The notes under the pieces were generated by a model. That model made no database searches, was not told where the DNA came from, and worked only from the letters and a program-made list of their open reading frames with translations. From positions 124,001 through 188,000 of the forward strand of contig QCWI01000005.1 in assembly GCA_003149635.1 (NCBI GenBank): DNA of 64,000 bases, given 5' to 3'. The position numbers were made by a program, and so were the translations under genes. This document shows, piece after piece, positions 28,035-38,640 of this stretch (positions are counted from its first letter, which is position 1; every line of letters starts with the position of its first letter). This DNA is from Fluviicola sp. XM-24bin1 (lineage in GTDB: Bacteria > Bacteroidota > Bacteroidia > Flavobacteriales_D > Crocinitomicaceae).

Positions 28035-28517
28035 ATGAAGAAGATTTTGATATTAACTCTGGTAGTTGTGCCATTGTTGGCCATGACATCAAAGCCTGAT
28101 CCAACCGTTGCATTGAATGCCCTCGTTGATGATTGGCATGTTGCCGCCGCACAAGGGGATTTTGACGGTTATTTTGGAGTAACAACAGAAGATTTTGTAT
28201 TCCTCGGAACCGCTCCCGAAGAACGCTGGACGCAAGAAGAATTCATGGCGTTCTGCAAACCGTATTTTGATAGAGGCAAGGCATGGGACTTCAAACCATC
28301 GAATCGTATCTGGGCGTTTTCGAAAGATGGAAAAACAGGTTGGTTTGACGAAGATTTGGATACCTGGATGCGCGGCTGTCGTGGAACGGGAATCGTTCGA
28401 AAGATTAAAGGTGAATGGAAGATTGTGTACTACAACTTGCACGTATTGATTGAGAATGAGAAAATCGATGCGTTTATTGAGTTAAGAGATGAACCGATAG
28501 AGGAGGAAGAGAAATAG
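28035..28517 (+). CDS. NTF2-like/SnoaL-type exported protein
   Basis: The start is the ATG at 28035, giving a signal peptide (MKKILILTLVVVPLLAM) and a 160-residue protein; the upstream in-frame ATG lies in the terminator. The sequence LNALVDDWHVAAAQGDFDGYFGVTTEDFVFLGTAPEE and the later VRKIKGEWKIVYYNLH strand match the NTF2-like (DUF4440/SnoaL) cone fold. These bind small molecules or act as isomerase-like enzymes; the specific role is unknown. It has an acidic tail. A TATATTTC box ends 4 bp before the ATG. Confidence 0.75.
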   Translation: MKKILILTLVVVPLLAMTSKPDPTVALNALVDDWHVAAAQGDFDGYFGVTTEDFVFLGTAPEERWTQEEFMAFCKPYFDRGKAWDFKPSNRIWAFSKDGKTGWFDEDLDTWMRGCRGTGIVRKIKGEWKIVYYNLHVLIENEKIDAFIELRDEPIEEEEK

Positions 28518-28524
28518 GTAACAA

Positions 28525-28578
28525 GTAGAAAGTTGAAAGTGGAAAGACTCCTTCAGCTTTTCACTTTTTACCTTCTAC
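28525..28578. repeat. Imperfect inverted repeat (22-nt arms)
   Basis: Arms 28525-28546 (GTAGAAAGTTGAAAGTGG...) and 28557-28578 pair at 18 of 22 positions around a 10-nt loop. It fills the gap between two genes and resembles the purine/pyrimidine-biased intergenic repeats common in Bacteroidota. Confidence 0.6.
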
Positions 28579-28619
28579 AACTCCTTCCACCTTCAACCAA
28601 CAAAGCACTTCAAAAAAAC

Positions 28620-28877
28620 ATGAAAACAACAGTAGAAATAAGCAATTACCCACTAAACGCGGATTACGAACGCATCATTCTGGATTTTATCGAAAGATGC
28701 CAAGCGGCTGGGATTACGGTCAAGGTTAATGCAACAGCCACACATCTTCAAGGTGATTATGACACCGTATTGAACGTTGTTCAAAAGGAAATTAAGACTT
28801 CTTTTGAGAAGTACGGAAAAATGATTTTCGTTGTAAAGGTATTGCTCGGAGAATTAGATCTTGACTTCTCTATGTAG
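28620..28877 (+). CDS. YkoF/thiamine-binding-like small protein
   Basis: The start is the ATG at 28620, giving 85 residues; a longer frame runs through the inverted repeat and has no plausible N-terminus. The pattern EISNYPL ... YERIILDFIERCQAAGITVKVNATATHLQGDYDTVL resembles the ferredoxin-like fold of the thiamine-binding YkoF/MTH1187 family. Members bind hydroxymethylpyrimidine or thiamine in the cytosol. No thiamine genes or transporter are close by. It is convergent with the following gene, 5 bp apart. Confidence 0.65.
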   Translation: MKTTVEISNYPLNADYERIILDFIERCQAAGITVKVNATATHLQGDYDTVLNVVQKEIKTSFEKYGKMIFVVKVLLGELDLDFSM

Positions 28878-28882
28878 TCGAT

Positions 28883-30625
28883 TTAATAGCTTACGTGTAC
28901 AAATCCGGAGGTTTCCACATCTTCTTTTTCTTCGAAATCAACGAAAATGCGATAGAAGTACACCCCTTCGCTCACGGGATTACCGCTCGTATCAGTTCCA
29001 TCCCAAACTTCAGTGGGGTCTTCTGATCGGAACACCACATTTCCCCAACGATTCACGATTACGTTTTCGTATCGTGCATTACAGAACGATGTAAATGGAA
29101 GTACGTCGTTCACTAGATCGTTGTTAGGTGTAAATACATTTCCCACGTCGATATCGCAAAACTGCTCCGGGCCAACTGGCGGTGGCGGAGGCGTATCATC
29201 AAAACAAACATCTGAAAATTTCATGGTGAAAATGTCTTTCACTCCTGCAGACATAATGGCCTGACCATTGAAATTCGCGTTTCCATCAAAATATCCATTG
29301 ACCCAAAGATTGCAATCCTCGTCTGTAGTAATTCCTTGACCACGATCATATCCGGGGCCGCCGCCTTCTTGCACCCAACGCCAAACGCCGTTTCCATCGA
29401 TTGCTGCGACAAATACCTGCACACTGTCGCCGTCTGAATCAAACTCGTAAATTCCGAAATCCGCTTTTCCGCTATACTGTCCGGTAATGAAAATATTGCC
29501 TTGACTGTTCGATGTAATATAGTTTCCTCGGTCTTTTCCTTTTTTCGATCCAGCCCTTCTGGCCCAAACCCAGTCGCCATCTTTGGAAAGCTTTGCAACA
29601 AAAACATCACGCCCTTTCGGCCCTCCCGCATTGTCAAGGAAAGAATTTCCAAAGAATGTGGTGTCTCGGAATTCTCCCGTTACATACATGTAGCCATCGT
29701 GCCCGTCGACAATTCCATTGGCGCGATCGCTTAATGGGCCTCCCGCATCTTGAACCCAAAGGAAGTTTCCATTGTTGTCATATTTGATCACATAAATGTC
29801 GGTTCCTCCCTGACTGGTTATGGATTGCGTTCCAAAGTTTTGAGTTTCCGCATAACCTCCGGCAACGTACACATTTCCTTCATCATCGACCGTTACGGCG
29901 TTATCACGTTGTGCATAAATTCCACCGAAGGTTTCTACCCATTGCCAATTCCCTTGATCGTCAAGTTTCGCGATGAAAGCAAGAGAGTCATACGGAGCGA
30001 GATTCACCGTGATATTATCAAAAGTGGCCACACCGGGTTGATCGTAGTAATTCGTTACAAAGCCCGTTACGAAAACGTTGTTATTCGCATCTACTGCCAA
30101 GTCTTGCCCATGGTCGTCGTTATAATAGAAACTCTCAAGAGCATCGTTTCCGGCATTTTTCATCCACACGGGATTACCATTTGGATCAATCTTGGTCACG
30201 AAAATTTGGTCGGTGTATTGCGTTGAATTGTACTCACTTAGAGGCGGCCAATCCAATCCGCCCCAGCACGTTCCGGTCACATAGACATTGCCATTCGCAT
30301 CAATGGTAAGCCCTAAGCCGCGATCATCAAAGTAATTGATCCCATGGGTTTCCCATACAAAATTCCCTTGTGGATCAAGTTTCGCTACGAAAGCTTCCTT
30401 GCTTTGAATGAATGAAAATCCAGTGTTTAACGGCCCAAAATTGGCTTCTTCATTATAGTAACCTGTGATGTAAGCGTTTCCCTGTGCATCGTGCACCACC
30501 TTCGTTCCTTTATCGGATTTCAATCCACCACTGGATACAACCCATTCAAGATTTTGTCCGAATGAGGCCAGGGCGAATCCCAAGAAAATAGAAACGCAGA
30601 AGAAGTTTCTGAGCAGTTTTAGCAT
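28883..30625 (-). CDS. SBBP-repeat surface protein with T9SS type B (gliding-motility) sorting domain
   Basis: A signal peptide (about 1-23, SFGQ) is followed by eight or more beta-propeller-like repeats with the pattern DxxGNVYVTG and AKLDxxGNWxW (SBBP repeats, about 40-465). A Pro-rich linker (PPPPPVG) and a C-terminal domain with VFTPNNDLVND, VNRWGNVVFRS and EGVYFYRI follow; this is the type B (CHU_C, gliding-motility-associated) T9SS sorting domain. The protein should be displayed at or secreted from the cell surface. Its role, likely adhesion or polymer contact, is inferred only from architecture. Confidence 0.9.
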   Translation of the reverse strand: MLKLLRNFFCVSIFLGFALASFGQNLEWVVSSGGLKSDKGTKVVHDAQGNAYITGYYNEEANFGPLNTGFSFIQSKEAFVAKLDPQGNFVWETHGINYFDDRGLGLTIDANGNVYVTGTCWGGLDWPPLSEYNSTQYTDQIFVTKIDPNGNPVWMKNAGNDALESFYYNDDHGQDLAVDANNNVFVTGFVTNYYDQPGVATFDNITVNLAPYDSLAFIAKLDDQGNWQWVETFGGIYAQRDNAVTVDDEGNVYVAGGYAETQNFGTQSITSQGGTDIYVIKYDNNGNFLWVQDAGGPLSDRANGIVDGHDGYMYVTGEFRDTTFFGNSFLDNAGGPKGRDVFVAKLSKDGDWVWARRAGSKKGKDRGNYITSNSQGNIFITGQYSGKADFGIYEFDSDGDSVQVFVAAIDGNGVWRWVQEGGGPGYDRGQGITTDEDCNLWVNGYFDGNANFNGQAIMSAGVKDIFTMKFSDVCFDDTPPPPPVGPEQFCDIDVGNVFTPNNDLVNDVLPFTSFCNARYENVIVNRWGNVVFRSEDPTEVWDGTDTSGNPVSEGVYFYRIFVDFEEKEDVETSGFVHVSY

Positions 30626-30743
30626 GTTTCGTGATTGTTAATTCAACGTTAACTCAATTTAAGGAAACAACTTTTGAATTACAATTTTATTCGAATAGTA
30701 CTTATCGGTATTCTTGGAGTGCTAAACTGATGGATCTGTTTAT

Positions 30744-30777
30744 TAAAAGAAAACCGCAGCTCGAAATGAACTGCGGT
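30744..30777 (-). terminator. Terminator after the haem lipoprotein gene
   Basis: On the minus strand ACCGCAG and CTGCGGT form a 7-bp stem followed by TTTTCTTTT, 20 bp past the stop at 30797. Confidence 0.75.
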
Positions 30778-30796
30778 CTGTTTGTGTTAATTATTT

Positions 30797-32296
30797 TTAC
30801 GGCTGATCGACCTTGGAAGGAGGTGGTTCAAAGCCAGGGAAGAGGCTCCAGGCAAAGTCGAGTTGAACCGACCCTTTGAACCACGGTGCGTCCCTATTGA
30901 CATATTGATCCGCAAGGAATCCTCCAACGGCAGCGTCAAGCATTTGATTATTGTAATAGGCCTGTGAGTGACAGCTCATGCAGTTCGAGGTAATCCCATC
31001 GTTATTGCCGATGTAAAATTGTTTCTTGTAATTGCCTTCTGCTCCCCAATTTTTGTAGTAATCAGAAAGTTGATTTGGGAAAACTTCCTTTTCCGTAAAT
31101 GTACCTTCGATATATGGGTTGAGGGCATAAACCGGCGTAACACCTTTGGCAGCAATGTCTATTGGTCCACCGTCATATGGAAGCGCTGGAGACATCATAC
31201 TGTAACCAATAGTTACCGCATAATGATCAGCTGGAGATTCGAGCTTTTTATTTAGTTTATTTCTTCCTGCGGCCATCACTGAAGAGCTTGGAAATACAGG
31301 TGCGTCCGGATTTTCTGTCCAATAAAAAGATTGCCACGTCCAACGTTTAGTCTCGCGCGTGGAAACGTGCATTCCAAGCAGGATTACAGGATCGCCAGCA
31401 ATTGCAGAATCTCCTACGAATTCCTGTCCTTCTTTTGATGAATGATTGTAGGTGTACGCTTCATCTTCACTCATTTTGTGATGAATGAATTTTTCAATGC
31501 TATAGGTAGTCTTATTGTCTATGGAAGGATCTTTTGGATTCGTACACACATATATTTTTTTGCTGAACAGGCTATCTGGTTTTCCGCCATCTTTCTTTCC
31601 TGTCCATAAGTGGAAATAATAAGTATCTTTCTTTCCCTCAACTTGATTCATTGTGGTAAGAACTCGATAGACGGGCTTCAACATCACATTGTTGGTGGTG
31701 AAATTAACGGTGTTGATTTCTCCTTGCTTAATCATTGTTTTTAAGACCATTGAATCCAGAAACTTACCGTTCAAAGCTGTTTGGGCCATTGCGGGATTGT
31801 ATTTCACCTTTCCGGATATATCTCCTGCTTGCGGATTTAGTTCGTCTTCATGTCCAAATTTGAACTTTTGACGAAATTGCAGTGCGCCAAGATCGCGGGA
31901 AACCTCACCCAGTCCTTTGTTTTCTTTCATAGCAAGCATTACGTCCTGTGGAGCGTACCAGGTCTCGTACCGTCTTAGTTTACGCCCTTTGTACTTTTGA
32001 TTTGTGGTTTCGGTCAATGCTTACCACAATCCCCAAGCATGACCTATTACTTCGGGACTGGTTTCCAATCCGTCAGCTCCAACAGATCCCTTTGCAAGCC
32101 ATCTATCGATTGTGGCTTCATCTGTGGGAAAAGGATCGCCATTAGCCAGAGTAGATGGCATTTCGACAGCCTTAAAAGATGCGCCGGAATTTTGTTCATT
32201 TGAATTATCGTTAGAGGAATCTTCCATAGTGTTGTTGCAGGATGTAAATGCAAGGGACAACGAAGCCACCACGAATAAACAGTGTTTGGTTTTCAT
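30797..32296 (-). pseudogene. Lipoprotein with one c-type haem motif, interrupted by an in-frame TAA
   Basis: The start is the ATG at 32296; a lipobox (LAFTSC, Cys about 19) marks a lipoprotein. The first 91 codons end at TAA 32021-32023 (HAWGLW, stop). The same frame continues at once with ALTETTNQKYKGRKLRRYETWYAP, and no ATG is near; only a TTG at 32015-32017 could start it. Joined, the protein has about 498 residues, with a single haem-binding CMSCH at 30968-30982. It probably was a periplasmic cytochrome-like protein. The downstream part remains open for 406 codons, so the stop is recent or is an error. Confidence 0.78.
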
Positions 32297-32397
32297 GTGA
32301 ATAGAGTTTTTAGATGCTCTCAAATAGGCAAAGTTCCTGAAAAGGACAATATAACAAATACCTGAAATGCAACGGAAACTACGTACTTTAAAAGACA

Positions 32398-32433
32398 AGC
32401 CCCGGCATCATGAATAGCTAGATGTCCGGGGCT
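32398..32433 (-). terminator. Strong terminator after yidC
   Basis: AGCCCCGG-CATC on one arm pairs with GATG-CCGGGGCT on the other, with a one-base bulge, followed on the minus strand by TTGTCTTTT. It separates yidC from the haem lipoprotein gene. Confidence 0.85.
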
Positions 32434-32458
32434 TATTTATTAAATATTGGATAAAGAA

Positions 32459-34519
32459 CTACTTTTTCTTTTTCGCTTGATTTCGTGCTTTCTGTTGTTC
32501 TTGTTGCGCTTTTTGCATTTGTTCCAAACGCTCCTGGAATTTGGATTTCTTCTTTCCTTTCCCTCCGTTGTCCGATTGAGCAGCAGCTTTACGAGCCGCC
32601 ATTTTCGCTTTCAATTTTTCTTCATCTACGAAGAAACGCTTGATCGCAATCATAATCAAAATCGAAGAAAGCGTCGAGATGAAGTAGTAGTAACTCAATC
32701 CTGACGAGTAATTGTTGAAGAAGAAGATCATCATGATCGGGAAGAAGTACATGATATATTTCATGTTCGGCATTCCCGGTTGCTGAGGAGTAGTCATGTT
32801 ACTTTGGTTGATCATCGTGTAGATCAATGTAGTACCAGCCATCAAGAGCGTAAACAAACTCACGTGGTCTCCATAGAATGGAATTTCAAATCCAAGCGTT
32901 GCAATGGAATCGTAAGATGATAAATCCTCTGCCCAAAGGAACCCTTTCTGACGCAAATCAAAAGTGGAAGGGAAGAAGCGGAATACCGCAAGAAGAATCG
33001 GCATCTGAATCAACATTGGAACGCAACCCGCCAACGGACTGGCCCCCGATTCCCGATAGAGCGTCATCATCTCTTGTTGCTTCTTCATCGCATCCTCTTT
33101 GTTCGGATACTTAGCGTTCAATTCGTCAATTTCCGGCTTTAGGATACGCATCTTTGCAGATGACGTGTACATTTTCCACTGAATTGGCATCAATACCAAT
33201 TTCAAGATGATCGTAAGGAATAGGATAGCGATTCCGATTGCCAATCCCCAGTTTTGTAGCAATTCGAACAAGGGCTGAACTGCATACAAGTTGATCCATC
33301 GGAAGATTCCCCAACCGTAGTTCAAGATCTCATCATAATCTGAATCATAAGAAGCTAATACATGGTAATCATTCGGCCCGAAGTACCAATCCATGTGAAG
33401 TGAAGCATCCGCTGTGTTACTAAGTCCAAGGTTCATTTTTGCCTTGTACTTTTTGATGTACATTCCGTCTTCTTTCGATCCTTCGCTAAAAGTTCCAACC
33501 GACATGCGTGATCCTGACTTAGCAAAAGGTTTCTCAGGGTGTAAGAAAGAAGAGAAGTAACTCTGCTTAAAGTTTACCCATTCGATGTCGTCTTCTGCTT
33601 TTTCTGAATCGGCAGTAACTTCGCTCAGGTATGAGAATCCTTCGTTCTTGTAGTTGTAACAAACAGTCGAAACACGGCGCTGCTCGCTCATCAACTTTTC
33701 CGTTTGACGGTATTTCGTCTGCCAAGAAAGCAATACGTTTTGTGGACTTACTTTTCCTTCGTAACCGGAAATCTTTATGTCGTATCCCAAATCGTATTGA
33801 CCATTTTTCAATGCATACGAGAATCGGATCATTTCTTCGTCTTCTCCTTCGTATTCGAAAACGATCTTCTGTCCAACAGAATCGTATTTAGCTACGTCGA
33901 AGGCAAGATTTCCTGTCGTAAACTTGCGACCATTCTTTGTGATGACCAACTCATTTACTGCGTCACCCGCTTCAAAAAGAGTTAGACCGGAAATTTTCCC
34001 GTCATTCTTCGCGAAATCACGGTACGATTCGTACTCTTTCAACATTACCGAGGCCACTGATCCGCCTTTGGCGTTGAATTGAACAACAAGCTTGTCGGAT
34101 TCCAAAGTGAGAAGGCTGTCCTTCACTTCAGCACGTGGCTTTTTATTTTCAGACGTTCCTGCTTCAGCAATATCAGCAGTCTTTTCTTTTGCGGAAGGAA
34201 CGAACATGTCCGCTGAAACTGTCGTGTCAACGTTTGGAGTTATTGTTGTATCCGTGTACGTTACCATTCCAGAGCCTGCAGGAACTGGATTTCCTTCTTC
34301 GTCCAATTTCGCGACCCAATTTCCTTCAAGGGTTTTGGCTTCTTTTTCTTTTTTGGCCTTTTCGGCTTTCGCACGAGCGGCAGCGTCTTTCTTTTCTTGT
34401 TCTTTGCGTTGCTTCTCGCGAATTTTTCTTTGATCTTCCTCTGAAGGTTGATTGAAAATGGCAAAGACTGTCAAAAGCAGTCCAATGAGTATCAGTCCCG
34501 TGACCGTATTTCTATCCAT
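32459..34519 (-). CDS. yidC: Membrane protein insertase YidC
   Basis: YidC inserts proteins into the inner membrane, alone or with SecYEG. An N-terminal helix (6-21) is followed by a Lys/Glu/Ala-rich coiled-coil-like stretch (30-65), the large periplasmic beta domain (about 145-400) and the C-terminal core of five helices with WKMYTSSAKMRILKPEIDELNAKYP and GCVPMLIQMPILLAVFRFFP. The C-terminus is strongly basic (KKKSKFQERL ... QAKKKK), suited to ribosome binding. Its 686 residues exceed most homologues because of the N-terminal insert. It is 24 bp downstream of pyrG. Confidence 0.97.
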   Translation of the reverse strand: MDRNTVTGLILIGLLLTVFAIFNQPSEEDQRKIREKQRKEQEKKDAAARAKAEKAKKEKEAKTLEGNWVAKLDEEGNPVPAGSGMVTYTDTTITPNVDTTVSADMFVPSAKEKTADIAEAGTSENKKPRAEVKDSLLTLESDKLVVQFNAKGGSVASVMLKEYESYRDFAKNDGKISGLTLFEAGDAVNELVITKNGRKFTTGNLAFDVAKYDSVGQKIVFEYEGEDEEMIRFSYALKNGQYDLGYDIKISGYEGKVSPQNVLLSWQTKYRQTEKLMSEQRRVSTVCYNYKNEGFSYLSEVTADSEKAEDDIEWVNFKQSYFSSFLHPEKPFAKSGSRMSVGTFSEGSKEDGMYIKKYKAKMNLGLSNTADASLHMDWYFGPNDYHVLASYDSDYDEILNYGWGIFRWINLYAVQPLFELLQNWGLAIGIAILFLTIILKLVLMPIQWKMYTSSAKMRILKPEIDELNAKYPNKEDAMKKQQEMMTLYRESGASPLAGCVPMLIQMPILLAVFRFFPSTFDLRQKGFLWAEDLSSYDSIATLGFEIPFYGDHVSLFTLLMAGTTLIYTMINQSNMTTPQQPGMPNMKYIMYFFPIMMIFFFNNYSSGLSYYYFISTLSSILIMIAIKRFFVDEEKLKAKMAARKAAAQSDNGGKGKKKSKFQERLEQMQKAQQEQQKARNQAKKKK

Positions 34520-34543
34520 TACTTAAATCTGTGTGCTGTTATA

Positions 34544-36193
<1,650 letters not shown>

Positions 36194-36329
36194 TTACAAA
36201 GACCCGAAAGTCTTTTTTAGCGTTTATTTTGATTGTGTTTTGAACAATTTTTCGGAGGTTTGGTGAATATCTTCGAATCCGTTCTAACGGAGGTCGAAAT
36301 TAAAAACTTGAAAATCCAGTAACTACACT

Positions 36330-37502
36330 ATGCGACTACTTTTGATTATCACCTTTGTCGGCCTTATTTCGAATGTCCAATCTCAGAACTGGGATCAACT
36401 CACAAACTTTCCCGGAGGAAGCCGAGATGATGGATGTTCTTTTACCATCGATAACGTAGTGTATTGCGGTACAGGAAGAGATTCGAGTTTTGCCATGCAA
36501 CCGGATTTTTACTCTTTCAACTTGTTGACAGAGCAATGGGATACGATTGGAGCAATGCCTTTTGCGACGCGACGTCAATATTCATCATCAGCGACTTATA
36601 ATTCGGAAGGATATGTTTTTGGTGGATTCAATCACTTTGGGGAGTACTTGAATGATTTATGGCGTTATAGTCCAACAACCAACTCTTGGGATTATTTGGG
36701 GCAAGCACCTTTTGAAGGACGTTCTGGGATGCAAAGTTTTGTGATCGGCCAAATTTTCTTTGTAGTAGGAGGTAGAACTGCGAATCAAGTAGCGACTAAT
36801 GAAGTGTGGGGGTATCATTTTGTAGACCATACGTGGCAGTCGTTCAGTCCGGTTCCAGGAGATGGAATCTGGCGCGGATTCGGTGTCGTTAATGGCGATA
36901 TTGGAATAGTAGGGATGGGGTCTGACTCAACGAATAGCAAACGTGGTGAGATTTATTTCTACGATTTGGCGCTAGATCAGTGGACGTATGATCCATCCAT
37001 TGACACGGAACCTATGACTTATCCTGCTGCTGGCATGATCAATAACCGCTTGCTGTTGTATGGAGGTGAAGATACTTTGGGCGTGAACAGAAATGATTTC
37101 CGCTACTTGGATATTTCCACCATGACTTGGAACACGATGAATTCCTTTCCGCAAGAAGCGAGAAGAGGTGTGATGACTTTCTGTTCTTCGAGCGATTTTT
37201 ACATTACTACCGGCTTGACTTCCACCACTCGAATTAATGAGACTTGGGTGGCACGAAGTGTGGCTTCAAAGGATGAAGTCGAGCAAATCTCGAACTTGCA
37301 CGTATATGTTTCCAATGATATCGTTACCATTACGGGAGATGTAGAAGCGTTTCACATGTATAACGGATACGGCGCTGAAATTCCATTGATTTCAATTGCT
37401 CCCGGGAAATTCCAATTGCCTGCAGGTTTACCAGTAGGAATGTACATCTGCACTGGATTCGAAGAAGGGAAGATGTTGAATGGAAAATTAATCATTCAAT
37501 AA
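36330..37502 (+). CDS. Exported kelch-repeat beta-propeller protein
   Basis: A signal peptide (about 1-18, VQSQ) precedes about six kelch-type repeats marked by paired Gly and conserved Trp (for example YVFGGFNHFGEYLNDLWRY and IFFVVGGRTANQVATNEVWGY, each about 48 residues) to about residue 310. The C-terminal 80 residues form a small beta domain ending in MLNGKLIIQ, which resembles a short T9SS type A tail. The likely location is the surface or periplasm. The binding partner is unknown. It overlaps the convergent next gene by 7 bp. Confidence 0.8.
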   Translation: MRLLLIITFVGLISNVQSQNWDQLTNFPGGSRDDGCSFTIDNVVYCGTGRDSSFAMQPDFYSFNLLTEQWDTIGAMPFATRRQYSSSATYNSEGYVFGGFNHFGEYLNDLWRYSPTTNSWDYLGQAPFEGRSGMQSFVIGQIFFVVGGRTANQVATNEVWGYHFVDHTWQSFSPVPGDGIWRGFGVVNGDIGIVGMGSDSTNSKRGEIYFYDLALDQWTYDPSIDTEPMTYPAAGMINNRLLLYGGEDTLGVNRNDFRYLDISTMTWNTMNSFPQEARRGVMTFCSSSDFYITTGLTSTTRINETWVARSVASKDEVEQISNLHVYVSNDIVTITGDVEAFHMYNGYGAEIPLISIAPGKFQLPAGLPVGMYICTGFEEGKMLNGKLIIQ

Positions 37503-38395
37503 GCCCAACCCGTATTCGCTCCGATAGAGAAGTACATTCGGGGTTTTCGAACTTGAGATGCATCAAAGGTCGGATTTCCATTTTCGTCCAGCATGGGATA
37601 GTGCGGCGTCGGTCGATTGATGAAAACTCCTAAGTCATGAATGAGTTTGTTCTGAAAAATGTGACGGATGCGCTCAGCGTCAAATCCCAATCGAACGGCT
37701 GAATTCTGACCAAAGGATTGATCTTGTCTCCACCCGACGTAGAATAGACCGTGGCTCGTTTTTCCAAACTTCGATCCACTAAGATCTCGATAGCCCGATT
37801 TACAATCGCATCCCGGTGCATCTGCAATTAAAGGTGCTGTCCTTGATTCTCCCGTCCAAAGCTGAATCCCCGCCGTAAATTTGTGTCGTAAATAACGATA
37901 GCTGAAATGGAATTGTCCCGTACGATAGCGATCTCGGCCTTGTCCACCAAAAATATCGTTCTCATGATACATCGAAAAATCCTTGATGTGCACTCCGAAT
38001 CCTCCTGAGGTTTGTCCGGTTCCTGCTTTGTCGTGGTACCAAATGAAGTTGAATCCGGCACCTAAAGTCTTATTTGTTTGATGATTCAATCCGTCCAACT
38101 CAAAGTCAACTTCTCTTTCATCTCCGCCCGCTACGAGCACCAATCCTGCAGTGGATCGACTTTCCCAGAAACTCCTTCGATCTCCCAAACTTCGTGGAGA
38201 AAATGTAATTCGAGATCCCAGATTGACTTGATAAAAATAATCGGTGTAATAGCCATTGATGTTCACTCCAAAAACGGAGTTGTGCGAGCCTATACCCATA
38301 GTGACGCCAATGGTTCCGCCAAAATGGTCTAAGAAATAATTCTGACCGAAAGCAGTGAAGGTGCCTAAAAAGAAGAGAACGAAAATGGATCGCAT
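37496..38395 (-). CDS. Ntox23-domain-like exported protein, probably beta-rich
   Basis: The start is the ATG at 38395, giving a signal peptide (FGTFTAFGQ) and 299 residues. The pattern YFLDHFGGTIGVTMGIGSHN, DGLNHQTNKTLGAGFNFIWYHDKAGT, ENDIFGGQGRDRYRTG and FGKTSHG resembles the family named polymorphic toxin type 23 (Ntox23). The alternating strands and terminal aromatic (GWAY) also look like an outer-membrane barrel. No immunity gene or secretion cassette is adjacent, so a toxin role is doubtful. Confidence 0.6.
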   Translation of the reverse strand: MRSIFVLFFLGTFTAFGQNYFLDHFGGTIGVTMGIGSHNSVFGVNINGYYTDYFYQVNLGSRITFSPRSLGDRRSFWESRSTAGLVLVAGGDEREVDFELDGLNHQTNKTLGAGFNFIWYHDKAGTGQTSGGFGVHIKDFSMYHENDIFGGQGRDRYRTGQFHFSYRYLRHKFTAGIQLWTGESRTAPLIADAPGCDCKSGYRDLSGSKFGKTSHGLFYVGWRQDQSFGQNSAVRLGFDAERIRHIFQNKLIHDLGVFINRPTPHYPMLDENGNPTFDASQVRKPRMYFSIGANTGWAY

Positions 38396-38474
38396 GCTGT
38401 AAATATGCCAAAAAACATTCCAAAGTTGAATTTTAATCAACTCTAGACCGCTCGATACCTCGCTTCTAGACTCA

Positions 38475-38516
38475 AGACACTAGACGAACATCAAGGGTAA
38501 AACAAGTCTAGTGTCT
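38475..38516. repeat. Inverted repeat with 11-bp perfect arms
   Basis: AGACACTAGAC (38475-38485) and GTCTAGTGTCT (38506-38516) are exact reverse complements, 20 bp apart. The surrounding 38440-38535 is full of CTAG-containing variants, a style of intergenic repeat common in Bacteroidota. The rest of the 245-bp gap holds no gene. Confidence 0.65.
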
Positions 38517-38628
38517 AGTATCTGAATATCTAGTTTCCCTTTACTTTTACTCCAACTCATCAATTGCCCCACAGAACAAGCTAAAATTCCAATCATCCTT
38601 TTTTTAATGTCTTTGAGCAGATTGCCCT

Positions 38629-38636
38629 TATGTTTG
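38629..38636 (+). promoter_or_regulatory. Candidate -7 box (TATGTTTG) of the LytS-type kinase gene
   Basis: It fits TAnnTTTG and ends 4 bp before the ATG at 38641. TTTG at 38612-38615 is present but only 13 bp away. Confidence 0.4.
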
Positions 38637-38640
38637 TAGT

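Noticed and set aside
16441-32023. A changed genetic code in which TAA is read as sense
   Set aside because: TAA ends many intact genes here (for example ffh, fabI, the deoxyribonucleoprotein-free S8 gene at 27958, and the kelch gene), so two internal TAA codons are better explained as lesions.
37496-38640. Toxin-antitoxin locus around the Ntox23-like gene
   Set aside because: No small immunity or antitoxin gene is adjacent; neighbours are a kelch protein and a two-component pair.
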